From the NCBI RefSeq assembly GCF_036013915.1, contig NZ_CP107899.1:5642001-5706000 (forward strand): 64,000 nucleotides of DNA, in the 5' to 3' direction. The notes beneath the pieces are model-generated. The model searched no databases. It was not told the DNA's origin and was given only the letters and a program-made list of their open reading frames with translations. The DNA comes from Streptomyces sp. NBC_00464. Its GTDB lineage: Bacteria; Actinomycetota; Actinomycetes; Streptomycetales; Streptomycetaceae. How positions within the stretch are numbered: the first letter of the stretch is position 1; the number at the start of each line of letters is the position of its first letter. Both the position numbers and the translations under genes were made by a program. Of the stretch, positions 1 through 7,785 are shown one piece after another.

Positions 1-1
1 C

Positions 2-508
2 TACACCGCGCTGGAGGCCGGACTCGCCCTGTTGCCGACCTCGGTGGCCGTCGTGGTCGGCTCCAAGTGCGCGCCGCGGCTGATGGTCCGCACCGGCGCG
101 AAGAACCTGGCGCTGATCGGCACGGCGATGGCCGCCGCGGGCTTCGGCTGGCAGTCCACGATGACGGCCGACGGCGCGTACCTCACCGCGGTCTGTCTGC
201 CCGGCGTGCTGATGATGGCCGGCACCGGCCTCGCGGCCACCCCGCTCGCGACCCTCGCCACCTCGGGCGCGGCCCCCGGCGAGGCGGGTCTGGTCTCCGG
301 CCTCGTCAACACGTCCCGCACGATGGGCGGCGCCCTCGGACTGGCCGTGCTCTCCACGGTCGCCGCGGCCCGCACGGCGGGCTCCACGGACGCGGTGGAG
401 CTCACGGCCGGCTACGCACTGGCCTTCCGGACGGCGGGCGGGGTACTGCTCGGCGGACTGCTGCTGATGGTCGTCTGGCTGCCGCGCCACGGGCCGGCGA
501 AGCGCTGA
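2..508 (+). CDS. MFS drug efflux transporter, C-terminal part
   Basis: The window opens inside this gene, so only the last 168 residues are present. The first visible residues, YTALEAGLALLPTS, followed by several hydrophobic helices and a short basic tail, match the C-terminal half of 14-TM DHA2 (EmrB/QacA type) proton-coupled exporters. In that family an 'SALxAGLxxLP' segment precedes the last transmembrane bundle. The role inferred is efflux of a toxic compound across the membrane; the substrate cannot be told. The stop is 27 bp before the stop of the convergent response-regulator gene. The frame is open to the left edge. Confidence 0.85.
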   Translation, partial: YTALEAGLALLPTSVAVVVGSKCAPRLMVRTGAKNLALIGTAMAAAGFGWQSTMTADGAYLTAVCLPGVLMMAGTGLAATPLATLATSGAAPGEAGLVSGLVNTSRTMGGALGLAVLSTVAAARTAGSTDAVELTAGYALAFRTAGGVLLGGLLLMVVWLPRHGPAKR

Positions 509-534
509 GGGCTGCGCCGGGTACCGGCCCGCCC

Positions 535-1176
535 TCAGAGCCACCCCTGCTGGCGGGCCGCCCGGACCGCCTCCATCCGGTTGCGTGTGCCCGTCTTCCC
601 GATCGCCGCGGACAGGTAGTTGCGGACGGTGGACTCCGACAGGTGCAGCTTCAGTGCGATGTCGGCGACCGTCGCCCCGTCCACCGAGGCCACCAGCGCA
701 TCGCGCTCCCGCGCGGTCAGCGGGCTCGGCCCCGCGCTCAGGGCGGCGGCGGCCAGGGCGGGGTCGATGACGGTCTCCCCGGTCAGCACCCGCCGGATCG
801 CCACCGCGAGCTCCTCGACCGGGCCGTCCTTCACCAGGAACCCCGCAGCACCGGCCTCCATCGCGCGCCGCAGATAGCCCGGCCGGCCGAAGGTGGTCAG
901 GATCAGCACCCGGCAGTCCGGCACCTCCTCGCGCAGATCGGCGGCCGCGTCCAGGCCGCTGCGGCCCGGGAGTTCGATGTCCAGGAGCGCCACATCGGGC
1001 CGGGACATCAGGGCGGCGGCCACGATCTCGTCGCCCGCGCCCACCTGGGCGACCACCTCGATGTCCGGCTCCAGCCCGAGCAGCAGAGCGAGCGCGCCGC
1101 GCATCATGCCCTGGTCCTCGGCGAGCAGTACCCGTACGGACTTGGTCGGCCGGTGATCCTGCGGCATCTCGTTCAC
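535..1176 (-). CDS. LuxR/NarL-family response regulator
   Basis: The 213-aa protein has an N-terminal receiver domain (about residues 14-130) with the acidic pair E20/D21, phospho-acceptor Asp66 in LLDIELPG and Lys116 in FLVKDG. A C-terminal LuxR-type helix-turn-helix follows (about 150-213, LTARERD...LSESTVRNYL). It starts with GTG, and the GTGA overlap with the upstream histidine kinase stop shows translational coupling. Known role of the family: a phosphorylated dimer binds promoter DNA. Because the kinase, this regulator and an ABC exporter run together on the minus strand, it probably controls that exporter in response to an envelope or drug signal. Confidence 0.95.
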   Translation of the reverse strand: MNEMPQDHRPTKSVRVLLAEDQGMMRGALALLLGLEPDIEVVAQVGAGDEIVAAALMSRPDVALLDIELPGRSGLDAAADLREEVPDCRVLILTTFGRPGYLRRAMEAGAAGFLVKDGPVEELAVAIRRVLTGETVIDPALAAAALSAGPSPLTARERDALVASVDGATVADIALKLHLSESTVRNYLSAAIGKTGTRNRMEAVRAARQQGWL

Positions 1177-2387
1177 GGGGACAGGGTAGGGGCCGCACCC
1201 GCGTCGCCACCCTGTTCCCCGGGCGCGTCCGCCGGAAGCTCAGCCGTCACCACGAAGCCGCCCGACGGTCCCGGCCCCGCCTCCAGCGAGCCGCCCGCCA
1301 CGGCGAGGCGTTCGGTGAGGCCCTTGAGGCCGGTGCCGCCTATGCCCGGGGAGGGCGGCGGCGCCGGGGTGCGGCCGTCGTCGGTGACCGTGAGGCGGAC
1401 CCGGTCGGCGGTTCCGTCGACGACGAACGCGCAGGTGGTGGCCGTGGAGTGGCGGACCACGTTGGTGACGGCCTCCCGCACCACCCAGCCCAGCAGCGCC
1501 TCCGTCTGCGGTGCGAGCGGGGGGCCCGAGCGCCGGACGGACGGCTCCATGCCGGCGGCGGTCAGCGCGGACCTGGCCCGGTCGAGCTCGGTGGCCAGGC
1601 TGCCCTCGCGGTAGCCGGTGACCGCCTCGCGGATCTCGGTGAGTGCCTGGCGTCCGACCGATTCGATGTCGGTGACCTGGAGGAGGGCCGCGTCCATGTC
1701 GCGCGGCGCGAGCCTGCGCGCCGCCTCTGACTTGACGACGATCACCGAGAGCGTGTGGCCCAGCAGGTCGTGCAGGTCGCGGGAGAAGCGCAGCCGCTCC
1801 TTCTCGACGGCGGTACGGGCCAGTTCCTGCCGGGTGGCGCGCAGTTCCATCACCGTTTCCGACAGGGTGAGGATCGCGGCCGTCACCCCGCCGGAGATGA
1901 ACGTCCCGTACCCCAGCGTCCATGGCGTCGCCGCGCCGTCCCCCCGCCACGCGGCGATCAGGCTCGCGGCCACGGCGAGGCCGAGCAGCCCGATCCCCAG
2001 CTTCCGGTGGCGCAGGATGGTTCCGCAGGCCAGCGAGAGCAGCGGGAAGAAGAGCAGCCAGCTGCCGCCGTACCCGATCGCGAGGCCGAAGGTGATGACG
2101 GCCAGCGCGCCCAGCAGGACGTACGACACCGGGCTCTCGCGCTTCTCCTTGACGAATCCGCGGAACACCACGGAGATGTAGAGGGAGTTGAAGGCGAGGA
2201 GTCCGATGGCGCCGATCCAGGGGTTGGCCGTCTCGCCCTGGAAGAGGTTGGAGAAGGCGCCCAGGCCCATCAGCAGCCAGGGCAGCAGGGCGTACGGTCC
2301 CGGCGGGCCGGGGCGGCGTCCCTCATTCCGCAACCGGCGCCGTTCCTTCCGCGCTTGTCTTCCGTTCCCCGGCGCAATTCCTGGCAT
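1173..2387 (-). CDS. NarL-type sensor histidine kinase (HisKA_3)
   Basis: A 404-aa membrane sensor kinase. The N-terminal 170 residues hold about five hydrophobic segments with short loops and no large extracellular domain, as in intramembrane-sensing kinases. The dimerisation/phosphotransfer helix carries His206 in DLHDLLGH, and the C-terminal HATPase_c domain has VVREAVTNVVRHS (N box) and GTGLKGL (G box). The ATG at 2387 is preferred because GGGAG lies 5 nt upstream; the reading frame extends much further but overlaps the permease gene. The stop overlaps the response-regulator start. An ABC-2 permease and ATPase lie immediately upstream, an arrangement common for drug-sensing modules. Confidence 0.94.
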   Translation of the reverse strand: MPGIAPGNGRQARKERRRLRNEGRRPGPPGPYALLPWLLMGLGAFSNLFQGETANPWIGAIGLLAFNSLYISVVFRGFVKEKRESPVSYVLLGALAVITFGLAIGYGGSWLLFFPLLSLACGTILRHRKLGIGLLGLAVAASLIAAWRGDGAATPWTLGYGTFISGGVTAAILTLSETVMELRATRQELARTAVEKERLRFSRDLHDLLGHTLSVIVVKSEAARRLAPRDMDAALLQVTDIESVGRQALTEIREAVTGYREGSLATELDRARSALTAAGMEPSVRRSGPPLAPQTEALLGWVVREAVTNVVRHSTATTCAFVVDGTADRVRLTVTDDGRTPAPPPSPGIGGTGLKGLTERLAVAGGSLEAGPGPSGGFVVTAELPADAPGEQGGDAGAAPTLSP

Positions 2388-2398
2388 GTTCACTCCCG

Positions 2399-3121
2399 TC
2401 ACACGGTCCGTGCGGACCGACGGTACGAGATCACGGCGTACGTGCCGAACAGCAGCAGCCACGCGGAGAGTACGGCGAGGGTGGTGGCGCCCGGTGCGTG
2501 GCCCTCGGTGGTCGCCCACCCCAGGTCGGCGAACCGGTTGGCGGGAGTGAACCTTCCGGCGGACCGCAGCCACTCGGGCAGCAGCTCCAGCGGGAACCAC
2601 AGCCCGCCGACGACGCCGAAGCCCATCAGGCAGGCGACGTTGACCACTCCGGTGCCCTGCGGGGTGAGCCGGTAGCCGTTGCCCAGGCCGAGCAGGGTGA
2701 AGGGCAGCGCGCCGATCCAGAGCAGCAGGACGAGGACGATCCACTGCCAGGCTGCCATCCGTACGCCGTTGAGCAGTCCGCCGGCCAGCAGCACCGTCAG
2801 GATCGTCGGCAGTACGGTCACCGAACCGTTGATCGCCCGGCCCACGACCGCGTGCGTGGGGGAGAGCGGGGTGACCCGCAACTGCTGCAGCCAGCCCAGG
2901 GACTTGTCGGACGAGACCCCCGTACCGATCGCCATGGCCGAGCCGAGCGCCCCGTATGCCGCCATGCCGACCATCGAGGCGGTCTTCCAGCCGTCGGATC
3001 CGTCGTCGCCGCCGATGTTCGTGAAGATCAGGTACATCATCACGGGCATTCCGGCGCCGAAGACGAGGAAGGTGGCGTCGCGCAGGGTCCGGCGGATTTC
3101 GAGCACGATGTAGCGGAACAT
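2399..3121 (-). CDS. ABC-2 type exporter, permease subunit
   Basis: The 240-aa hydrophobic protein has about six transmembrane segments and the layout of ABC-2 membrane subunits: a short cytosolic N-terminus (MFRYIVLEIRRTLRD), a helix pair, then a central block with GLGNGYRL and a PLELLPEWLR loop before the last helix. It would form the pore for the ATPase encoded just upstream; the stop of that gene and this start share one base (TGATG), so translation is coupled. The substrate is unknown. The sensor kinase begins 11 bp after its stop, which argues for one four-gene transcript. Confidence 0.92.
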   Translation of the reverse strand: MFRYIVLEIRRTLRDATFLVFGAGMPVMMYLIFTNIGGDDGSDGWKTASMVGMAAYGALGSAMAIGTGVSSDKSLGWLQQLRVTPLSPTHAVVGRAINGSVTVLPTILTVLLAGGLLNGVRMAAWQWIVLVLLLWIGALPFTLLGLGNGYRLTPQGTGVVNVACLMGFGVVGGLWFPLELLPEWLRSAGRFTPANRFADLGWATTEGHAPGATTLAVLSAWLLLFGTYAVISYRRSARTV

Positions 3122-4077
3122 CAGACGGACTCCTTCTCGGCCTGGTGCGTGGTCCCGGGAGCGATGGCCCCTGGGGCGGTGAGGGAGAGGAAAGCGGCCT
3201 CCAGCGTGGCCAGGGAGACCTGGAGGCCCCGGACCAGGCCGAGCCGGGCGAGCTCCACGACGGTGGCGTCGGAATCGTCCGTGTGCAGCACCGCCCGGTC
3301 CCCGGTCACCTCGACGGTGACGACACCGGGCAGCAGCTCCAGGCCCGCGGTGGGGCGCCCCGCGAGGTCGAAGGAGACCTGGCTGTGGCCGGCCGCGGCC
3401 TTGATGGTCTCGCCGCTGCCGTCCGCGACGATCCGGCCGCGGTCGATGACGACGATCCGGTCGGCGTTCTCGTCGGCCTCCTCCAGATAGTGCGTGGAGA
3501 AGAGCACGGTGTTGCCGCGCCGGGCATAGGCGCGCATGGACTCCCAGAACGCATGCCGCCCCTCCACATCCAGGGCGGCGGTCGGCTCGTCCAGCACGAT
3601 CAGCTCCGGACTGCCGGCCAGTGCGACGGCGAACCGGACCCGCTGGATCTGGCCGCCGGAGAGCTTGTCGATCCGCCGGTTCGCATACTCCGTGACCCCC
3701 GCCAGATCCAGCGCCTCGGCGACCGGCAGCGGCTTCGGGTACGTGGAGGCCACGAAGGTGATCAGTTCGCGCACGGTCACCCGCTGGATGGGGCGGCCGT
3801 CCTGGAGCATGGCGCCGACCAGACCGGCTCCCACCGCCCGGTCGGGGGTGCGGCCGAACACGCGCACGGTGCCGGCGTCCGGTTCGTTCAGCCCGAGCAG
3901 CAGGCTGATCGCCGTGGACTTGCCCGCGCCGTTGCGCCCGAGGAGGGCGACGGTCTCGCCCCGTGCCACGGTCAGGTCGATCCCGTCCACGGCCCGCACG
4001 CTCTGTCCGGCCCGCCCGAAGGACTTCACCGCTCCGGTGAAGACCACCGCCGCCTCGTTCCCCGCCGTCTGTTTCAT
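3121..4077 (-). CDS. ABC exporter ATP-binding subunit
   Basis: The 318-aa protein has Walker A GRNGAGKS (residues 47-54), signature KLSGGQIQRV, Walker B LIVLDEPTAALD and the switch His in FSTHYLEEAD. The C-terminal 80 residues resemble the accessory region of DrrA/CcmA-type drug-export ATPases. It would power the ABC-2 permease encoded next to it. The ATG at 4077 (MKQTAGNEAA) is chosen because conserved sequence starts right after it; no strong Shine-Dalgarno is visible, so a leaderless or slightly longer form is possible. It diverges from the MaoC operon across about 300 bp. Confidence 0.93.
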   Translation of the reverse strand: MKQTAGNEAAVVFTGAVKSFGRAGQSVRAVDGIDLTVARGETVALLGRNGAGKSTAISLLLGLNEPDAGTVRVFGRTPDRAVGAGLVGAMLQDGRPIQRVTVRELITFVASTYPKPLPVAEALDLAGVTEYANRRIDKLSGGQIQRVRFAVALAGSPELIVLDEPTAALDVEGRHAFWESMRAYARRGNTVLFSTHYLEEADENADRIVVIDRGRIVADGSGETIKAAAGHSQVSFDLAGRPTAGLELLPGVVTVEVTGDRAVLHTDDSDATVVELARLGLVRGLQVSLATLEAAFLSLTAPGAIAPGTTHQAEKESV

Positions 4078-4200
4078 GAGGACCACGCTACGGAGCGTGA
4101 GCGCGTCCCGGCAGATGCGCATGTACGGACTCGGCGATGACAAATGTCATGGCCGGCGGGGGGCCGCGGAGAGGGGCAAACGGGCGGCCCGGCAGGGAAT

Positions 4201-4215
4201 CTGACGAGACGTCAG
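4201..4215. repeat. Perfect inverted repeat upstream of the MaoC operon promoter
   Basis: CTGACG-AGA-CGTCAG is a perfect 6-bp dyad with a 3-bp centre, ending 5 bp before the -35 hexamer of the operon promoter. It could be a regulator site for either direction of the divergent region. No protein can be named for it. Confidence 0.5.
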
Positions 4216-4220
4216 TAGTC

Positions 4221-4249
4221 TTCACAAGTGCTGGGCGCTGCGTTATACA
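4221..4249 (+). promoter_or_regulatory. Predicted sigma-70-like promoter of the MaoC/ADH/SDR operon
   Basis: TTCACA (4221-4226) and TATACA (4244-4249) are separated by 17 bp, close to the TTGACA/TATAAT consensus. Transcription would begin near 4256, directly before the palindromic operator at 4263-4278. The leader would be about 118 nt. Confidence 0.6.
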
Positions 4250-4262
4250 TAGGGCCAACCGG

Positions 4263-4278
4263 CTAGAACGCGTTCTAG
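4263..4278. promoter_or_regulatory. KstR-type operator (TetR-family repressor site)
   Basis: CTAGAACGCGTTCTAG is a perfect 16-bp palindrome whose core TAGAACGCGTTCTA fits the published KstR consensus TNNAACNNGTTNNA of actinobacterial sterol and lipid catabolism regulons. It sits a few bases downstream of the predicted transcription start, a repressing position. A second half-site-like TAGAACG follows at 4276-4282. No kstR gene lies in this window. Binding by KstR or a relative is inferred. Confidence 0.7.
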
Positions 4279-4373
4279 AACGGGCGTGGTCTCCGGTCCC
4301 CGCACGACCTCGGTGCGGCCGACGGTGCGGACGGCCGCGCCGAGGTCTTCCACTGTCGAGGAGCAGCTTCCCC

Positions 4374-5246
4374 ATGCCCATTGATGCCGAAAAAGCTCTC
4401 GCTGCCGAACCCCGGACCAGCCGGATCAGTTGGGACCACAAGGACGTCCAGCTCTACCACCTCGGGGTCGGCGCAGGCGCCCGCCCCGACCTCGCCGACC
4501 CCGCCGTCGACCCCGGCGAACTGCGCTACACGCTGGAGTCCCGGCTCCAGGTGCTGCCCTCCTTCGCCACGGTCGCGGGCGCGGGCAGGGCCATGGCCGG
4601 CGGTCTCTCGGCACCCGGGGTCGACATCGACCTCGCGGCCGTCCTGCACGGCGGGCAGACCGTCCGGGTGCACCGGCCGGTCCCGGTGAAGGGCGGCGCA
4701 GTGGTGACCTCGAAGGTCGCCGCGGTGTACGACAAGGTCAAGGCGGCCGTGCTGGTGCTGCGTACCGAGGCGGCCGACGACGACGGACCGCTGTGGACCA
4801 GCGACTCCCAGATCTTCGTGCGAGGCGAGGGCGGATTCGGCGGCGAGCGCGGCCCGTCCGAGCGAGTGGCCCATCCGGCCGTGGCCCCCGACCACGTCGT
4901 GGAACGTCCGGTCCGCCCCGACCAGGCGCTGCTGTACCGCCTCTCCGGGGACTGGAATCCGCTCCACGCCGACCCGGACTTCGCCGCGAAGGCGGGCTTC
5001 GACCGGCCGATCCTGCACGGACTGTGCACCTACGGCATGACGCTCAAGGCCGTCACCGACACGGTGCTCGGCGGCGACGTGACCCGTATCCGCTCTTACC
5101 GCACCCGGTTCACCGGGGTCGTCTTCCCCGGCGAGACCCTCCGCATCGAGATGTGGACCGCCGAGAACGAGGTGCGGGTCGAGGTGAAGGCCGTGGAACG
5201 GGACAACGCCACGGTCCTCGGCGACACCTTCGTCGAGCACTCCTGA
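4374..5246 (+). CDS. MaoC-family (R)-specific enoyl-CoA hydratase
   Basis: A 290-aa double-hotdog hydratase resembling the hydratase-2 domain of peroxisomal multifunctional enzyme type 2. The hydratase-2 motif is intact: YRLSGDWNPLHADP at 188-201 with catalytic Asp193 and His198, followed by GFDRPILHGLCTYG. The family adds water to trans-2-enoyl-CoA to give (3R)-hydroxyacyl-CoA, in fatty-acid or sterol side-chain beta-oxidation. The ATG at 4374 has GAGGAG 10 nt upstream. It is first in an operon with a zinc alcohol dehydrogenase and an Hsd4A-like SDR, and its leader contains a KstR-type operator. Together these suggest CoA-linked oxidation of a bulky lipid or steroid side chain. Confidence 0.93.
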   Translation: MPIDAEKALAAEPRTSRISWDHKDVQLYHLGVGAGARPDLADPAVDPGELRYTLESRLQVLPSFATVAGAGRAMAGGLSAPGVDIDLAAVLHGGQTVRVHRPVPVKGGAVVTSKVAAVYDKVKAAVLVLRTEAADDDGPLWTSDSQIFVRGEGGFGGERGPSERVAHPAVAPDHVVERPVRPDQALLYRLSGDWNPLHADPDFAAKAGFDRPILHGLCTYGMTLKAVTDTVLGGDVTRIRSYRTRFTGVVFPGETLRIEMWTAENEVRVEVKAVERDNATVLGDTFVEHS

Positions 5247-5295
5247 ACCCGAACCCGAACCCGAACCCGAACCGAAACCGAAACCGAATCCGAAC
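5246..5295 (+). repeat. Hexanucleotide tandem tract (AACCCG / AACCGA)
   Basis: Starting at the last base of the MaoC stop codon, about eight imperfect 6-bp units (four AACCCG, then AACCGA-like) fill most of the 90-bp gap before the alcohol dehydrogenase gene. The tract lies outside coding sequence, so length change would alter spacing only. Confidence 0.85.
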
Positions 5296-5336
5296 CCACT
5301 CCACATGCACCGCACGCCCGTGAGGGGAGCCGCACC

Positions 5337-6413
5337 ATGCGCGCAGCCGTACTGCACGAGATAGGCCAGGACAAACTCGAAGTACTCGACGACGTCGAGG
5401 CGGTGGGCTTCGGCCCCGGAAAGGTCAGGCTTCGCGTCCGGGCCACCGGGCTGTGCCACTCCGACATCTCCGCGATGAGCGGGGTGCTGCCGCAGCCCGC
5501 CCCCTTCATCCCCGGCCACGAGGGCGCCGGCGAGGTCATCGACGTCGGTGACGGGGTCACCGGGCTGAGTGCGGGGGACCGGGTGCTGGTCTGCTGGCTG
5601 CCTGCCTGCGGCACCTGTCAGGCCTGCAAGCGCGGCCAGACCCACCTGTGCCTCGCCGGCTTCATGAACGCGGGCACCCCCAACTTCAAGCGTCCGGGCG
5701 GCGATGTCTTCGGGTTCGCCGGGACCGGCACCTTCACCGAGGAGGTCGTCGTCGGCGCGGGCTGCGCGGTGCCGATCCCCGACGACGTGCCGTTCGAGAT
5801 CGCCGCGCTGATCGGCTGCGGGGTCACCACCGGCCTCGGGGCCGCCATCAACACCGCCCAGGTGGAGGCCGGTTCGTCGGTCGCCGTGATCGGCTGCGGC
5901 GGCGTGGGCATCTCCACCATCCAGGGCGCCAGGGTGCAGGGCGCCGCCCAGATCGTCGCGGTGGACCCGGTGGCCTCCCGTCGCGAGGCGGCGCTGCGGT
6001 TCGGTGCGACGGAGGCCGTCTCGCCCGACGAGTTCGCCGACGCCAAGCAGCGGATCACCGCGGGCGAGGGCTTCGACTACGTCTTCGAGGTCGTCGGCAA
6101 GTCGGTCACGGCCCGCACGGCGTACGAGAACACCCGGCGCGGCGGCACCCTGTGCATCGTCGGCGCGGGCGCCATGGACGACAACTTCCAGGTCAACATG
6201 TTCGAGCTGTTCTTCGACGAGAAGCGGATCCTGCCTTCCATGTACGGAGGCGGGGACGTGCTCCGGTCGTACGAGCGGGCCATCGCGCTCTGGCGGGCCG
6301 GCCGCATCGACCTCGAATCGATGATCACCCACCGGGTACGGCTCGACGGCATCAACGACGCCCTCGACCAGATGCGGACCGGCGAGTCGCTGCGTACCTG
6401 CATCGAACTCTGA
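5337..6413 (+). CDS. Zinc-dependent alcohol dehydrogenase (MDR family)
   Basis: The 358-aa medium-chain dehydrogenase has catalytic zinc ligands Cys40 and His61-Glu62 (GHEGAGEV) and structural zinc cysteines 91, 94, 97 and 105. Its Rossmann fold shows GCGGVG near residue 185, with Asp at the end of the next strand (VAVDP), favouring NAD over NADP. It oxidises an alcohol to an aldehyde or ketone. It resembles the AdhD-like class III-related enzymes of mycobacteria. GAGGGGAG precedes the ATG at a good distance. Sandwiched between an enoyl-CoA hydratase and an SDR, it likely handles a lipid-derived alcohol; the substrate is not determinable here. Confidence 0.93.
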   Translation: MRAAVLHEIGQDKLEVLDDVEAVGFGPGKVRLRVRATGLCHSDISAMSGVLPQPAPFIPGHEGAGEVIDVGDGVTGLSAGDRVLVCWLPACGTCQACKRGQTHLCLAGFMNAGTPNFKRPGGDVFGFAGTGTFTEEVVVGAGCAVPIPDDVPFEIAALIGCGVTTGLGAAINTAQVEAGSSVAVIGCGGVGISTIQGARVQGAAQIVAVDPVASRREAALRFGATEAVSPDEFADAKQRITAGEGFDYVFEVVGKSVTARTAYENTRRGGTLCIVGAGAMDDNFQVNMFELFFDEKRILPSMYGGGDVLRSYERAIALWRAGRIDLESMITHRVRLDGINDALDQMRTGESLRTCIEL

Positions 6414-6457
6414 CGGCCTCACCGCCCCGCCCCCTCCCGAGAGGACCCCGAGAACCG

Positions 6458-7399
6458 ATGTCACTTCCCCTGGACGGACTGTCCGCGATCGTCACCGGAG
6501 CCGGCCGCGGCCTCGGACGGGCCGAAGCGCTTGAACTGGCGCGGCTCGGTGCGGCCGTCGTCGTCAACGACTACGGGCAGCCCGGCCGCGACGGCTCGGG
6601 CGAGGCGTCGGCCGCACCGGCCGAGGAGGTCGCCGAGGAGATCCGCGCCGCCGGCGGCCGGGCGGTCGCCCACCTCGGCGACGTCTCCGACCACGAGCAG
6701 GCCCGCGCCCTGGTGGCACTGGCCGTCGAGACGTACGGCAAGCTCGACATCCTGGTCAACAACGCGGGCATCCTGCGTGACCGGATGATCTTCTCGATGA
6801 CCGAGGACGAGTGGGACTCGGTCATACGGGTGCACCTCAAGGGCCACTTCAACACCACGCACTTCGCCGCCGCCCACTGGCGGTCCCGCTCCAAGGAGTC
6901 CGGCGGCCCGGTCTACGGCCGGATCGTCAACACCTCGTCGGAGGCCTTCCTGGCCGGCTCGGCGGGCCAGCCCAACTACGCGGCGGCCAAGGGCGGCATC
7001 GTCGGACTGACCACCTCCACCGCGCTGGCCCTGGCCAAGTACGGCGTCACCGCCAACGCCATCTGCCCGCGCGCCAGGACCCGGATGACCGAGGACGTCT
7101 TCGCGGGCTTCCAGGAACCGCAGGACGGGCGGCTCGACGCCCTCGCACCCGAGCACGTCTCGCCCCTCGTCGGCTATCTGGCCTCCCCGGCCGCCGCCAA
7201 GGTCAACGGACAACTGCTCGTGGTGCACGGCGGGATGATCGCGATCGTCGAACGTCCCAAGGTGGCGGCGAAGTTCGACGCGGTGAAGGAGACGTTCTCC
7301 TTCGACGAGCTGGACGAGCTGATCACCCCGTACTACGCGGACCGGCCGCCGAACGAGACGTTCGCGGCGGCGGAGGTGCTCGGCCTCAAGCGCGGCTGA
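6458..7399 (+). CDS. Short-chain dehydrogenase, Hsd4A/MFE-2 type
   Basis: The 313-aa protein is an extended SDR: cofactor motif TGAGRGLG at residues 13-20, VNNAG near 98-102 and the catalytic YxxxK in NYAAAKGG. The sequence continues about 60 residues beyond a usual classical SDR, with FDELDELITPYYADRP, as in the (3R)-hydroxyacyl-CoA dehydrogenase domain of MFE-2 and mycobacterial Hsd4A. The family oxidises (3R)-hydroxyacyl-CoA to 3-ketoacyl-CoA, the step after the MaoC hydratase encoded first in this operon. The ATG at 6458 is chosen over the long upstream open frame because conservation begins there. A strong hairpin follows the stop. Confidence 0.92.
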   Translation: MSLPLDGLSAIVTGAGRGLGRAEALELARLGAAVVVNDYGQPGRDGSGEASAAPAEEVAEEIRAAGGRAVAHLGDVSDHEQARALVALAVETYGKLDILVNNAGILRDRMIFSMTEDEWDSVIRVHLKGHFNTTHFAAAHWRSRSKESGGPVYGRIVNTSSEAFLAGSAGQPNYAAAKGGIVGLTTSTALALAKYGVTANAICPRARTRMTEDVFAGFQEPQDGRLDALAPEHVSPLVGYLASPAAAKVNGQLLVVHGGMIAIVERPKVAAKFDAVKETFSFDELDELITPYYADRPPNETFAAAEVLGLKRG

Positions 7400-7419
7400 A
7401 CCTGTCTCGCACGGGCACA

Positions 7420-7462
7420 GAGGAGGGCCCCGCAGCCGGCCGGCTGCGGGGGCCCTCCTCTC
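7420..7462. terminator. Strong hairpin terminator after the SDR gene
   Basis: A 20-bp, almost perfect inverted repeat (GAGGAGGGCCCCGCAGCCGG paired with its complement, one G bulged) starts about 20 bp after the SDR stop. No U-tract follows, which is normal in Streptomyces. It should end the MaoC/ADH/SDR transcript. The 7400-7785 gap otherwise holds only a doubtful 61-codon frame. Confidence 0.85.
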
Positions 7463-7489
7463 CCTCGTTCGTTCTTCCTGGGCGGCGGG

Positions 7490-7675
7490 TCAGGCCGCCC
7501 TGCTGCCACCTTCGGAGGGGCGGCGGTGGCGGCCGTGCGGTTGTGCTGCCGTGTCGTCCGTCGCCACACCTCCTCGGTGCTTTCCGGAGCCGCCGGCTTC
7601 GGCCCGTTGCGCGTCCGCCCCCGGCGGACGCGTCTGGGTCGTGTCGGATCGCGCCTCAGACATCTGGGAAGTCAC
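7490..7675 (-). CDS. Doubtful small ORF, hydrophilic 61-aa product
   Basis: A GTG-initiated 61-codon frame follows the uncharacterised gene at 7786-9243 on the same strand. The product is polar and rich in Arg, Gly, Ser and Thr, with no hydrophobic segment, cysteine pairs or known motif. No Shine-Dalgarno is clear upstream of the GTG. In DNA this GC-rich a frame of this length can arise by chance. It is listed because the stretch has no other gene and the codon third positions are moderately GC-rich. Confidence 0.25.
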   Translation of the reverse strand: MTSQMSEARSDTTQTRPPGADAQRAEAGGSGKHRGGVATDDTAAQPHGRHRRPSEGGSRAA

Positions 7676-7785
7676 CCCGTTGTGATCGCTTACGTGTTTG
7701 CCTCCGGGGCCCTCGCGCCACCGCCCGGGAAACGGTCACCGTCGGCGACCGCGGTGCGCGATTGCGTGAGATCCCCGGCCCAACT

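Noticed and set aside
4275..6464. 729-codon minus-strand frame opposite the MaoC and ADH genes
   Set aside because: Low-complexity Gly/Val/Asp-rich translation running through the hexanucleotide tract; the plus-strand genes have intact catalytic motifs.
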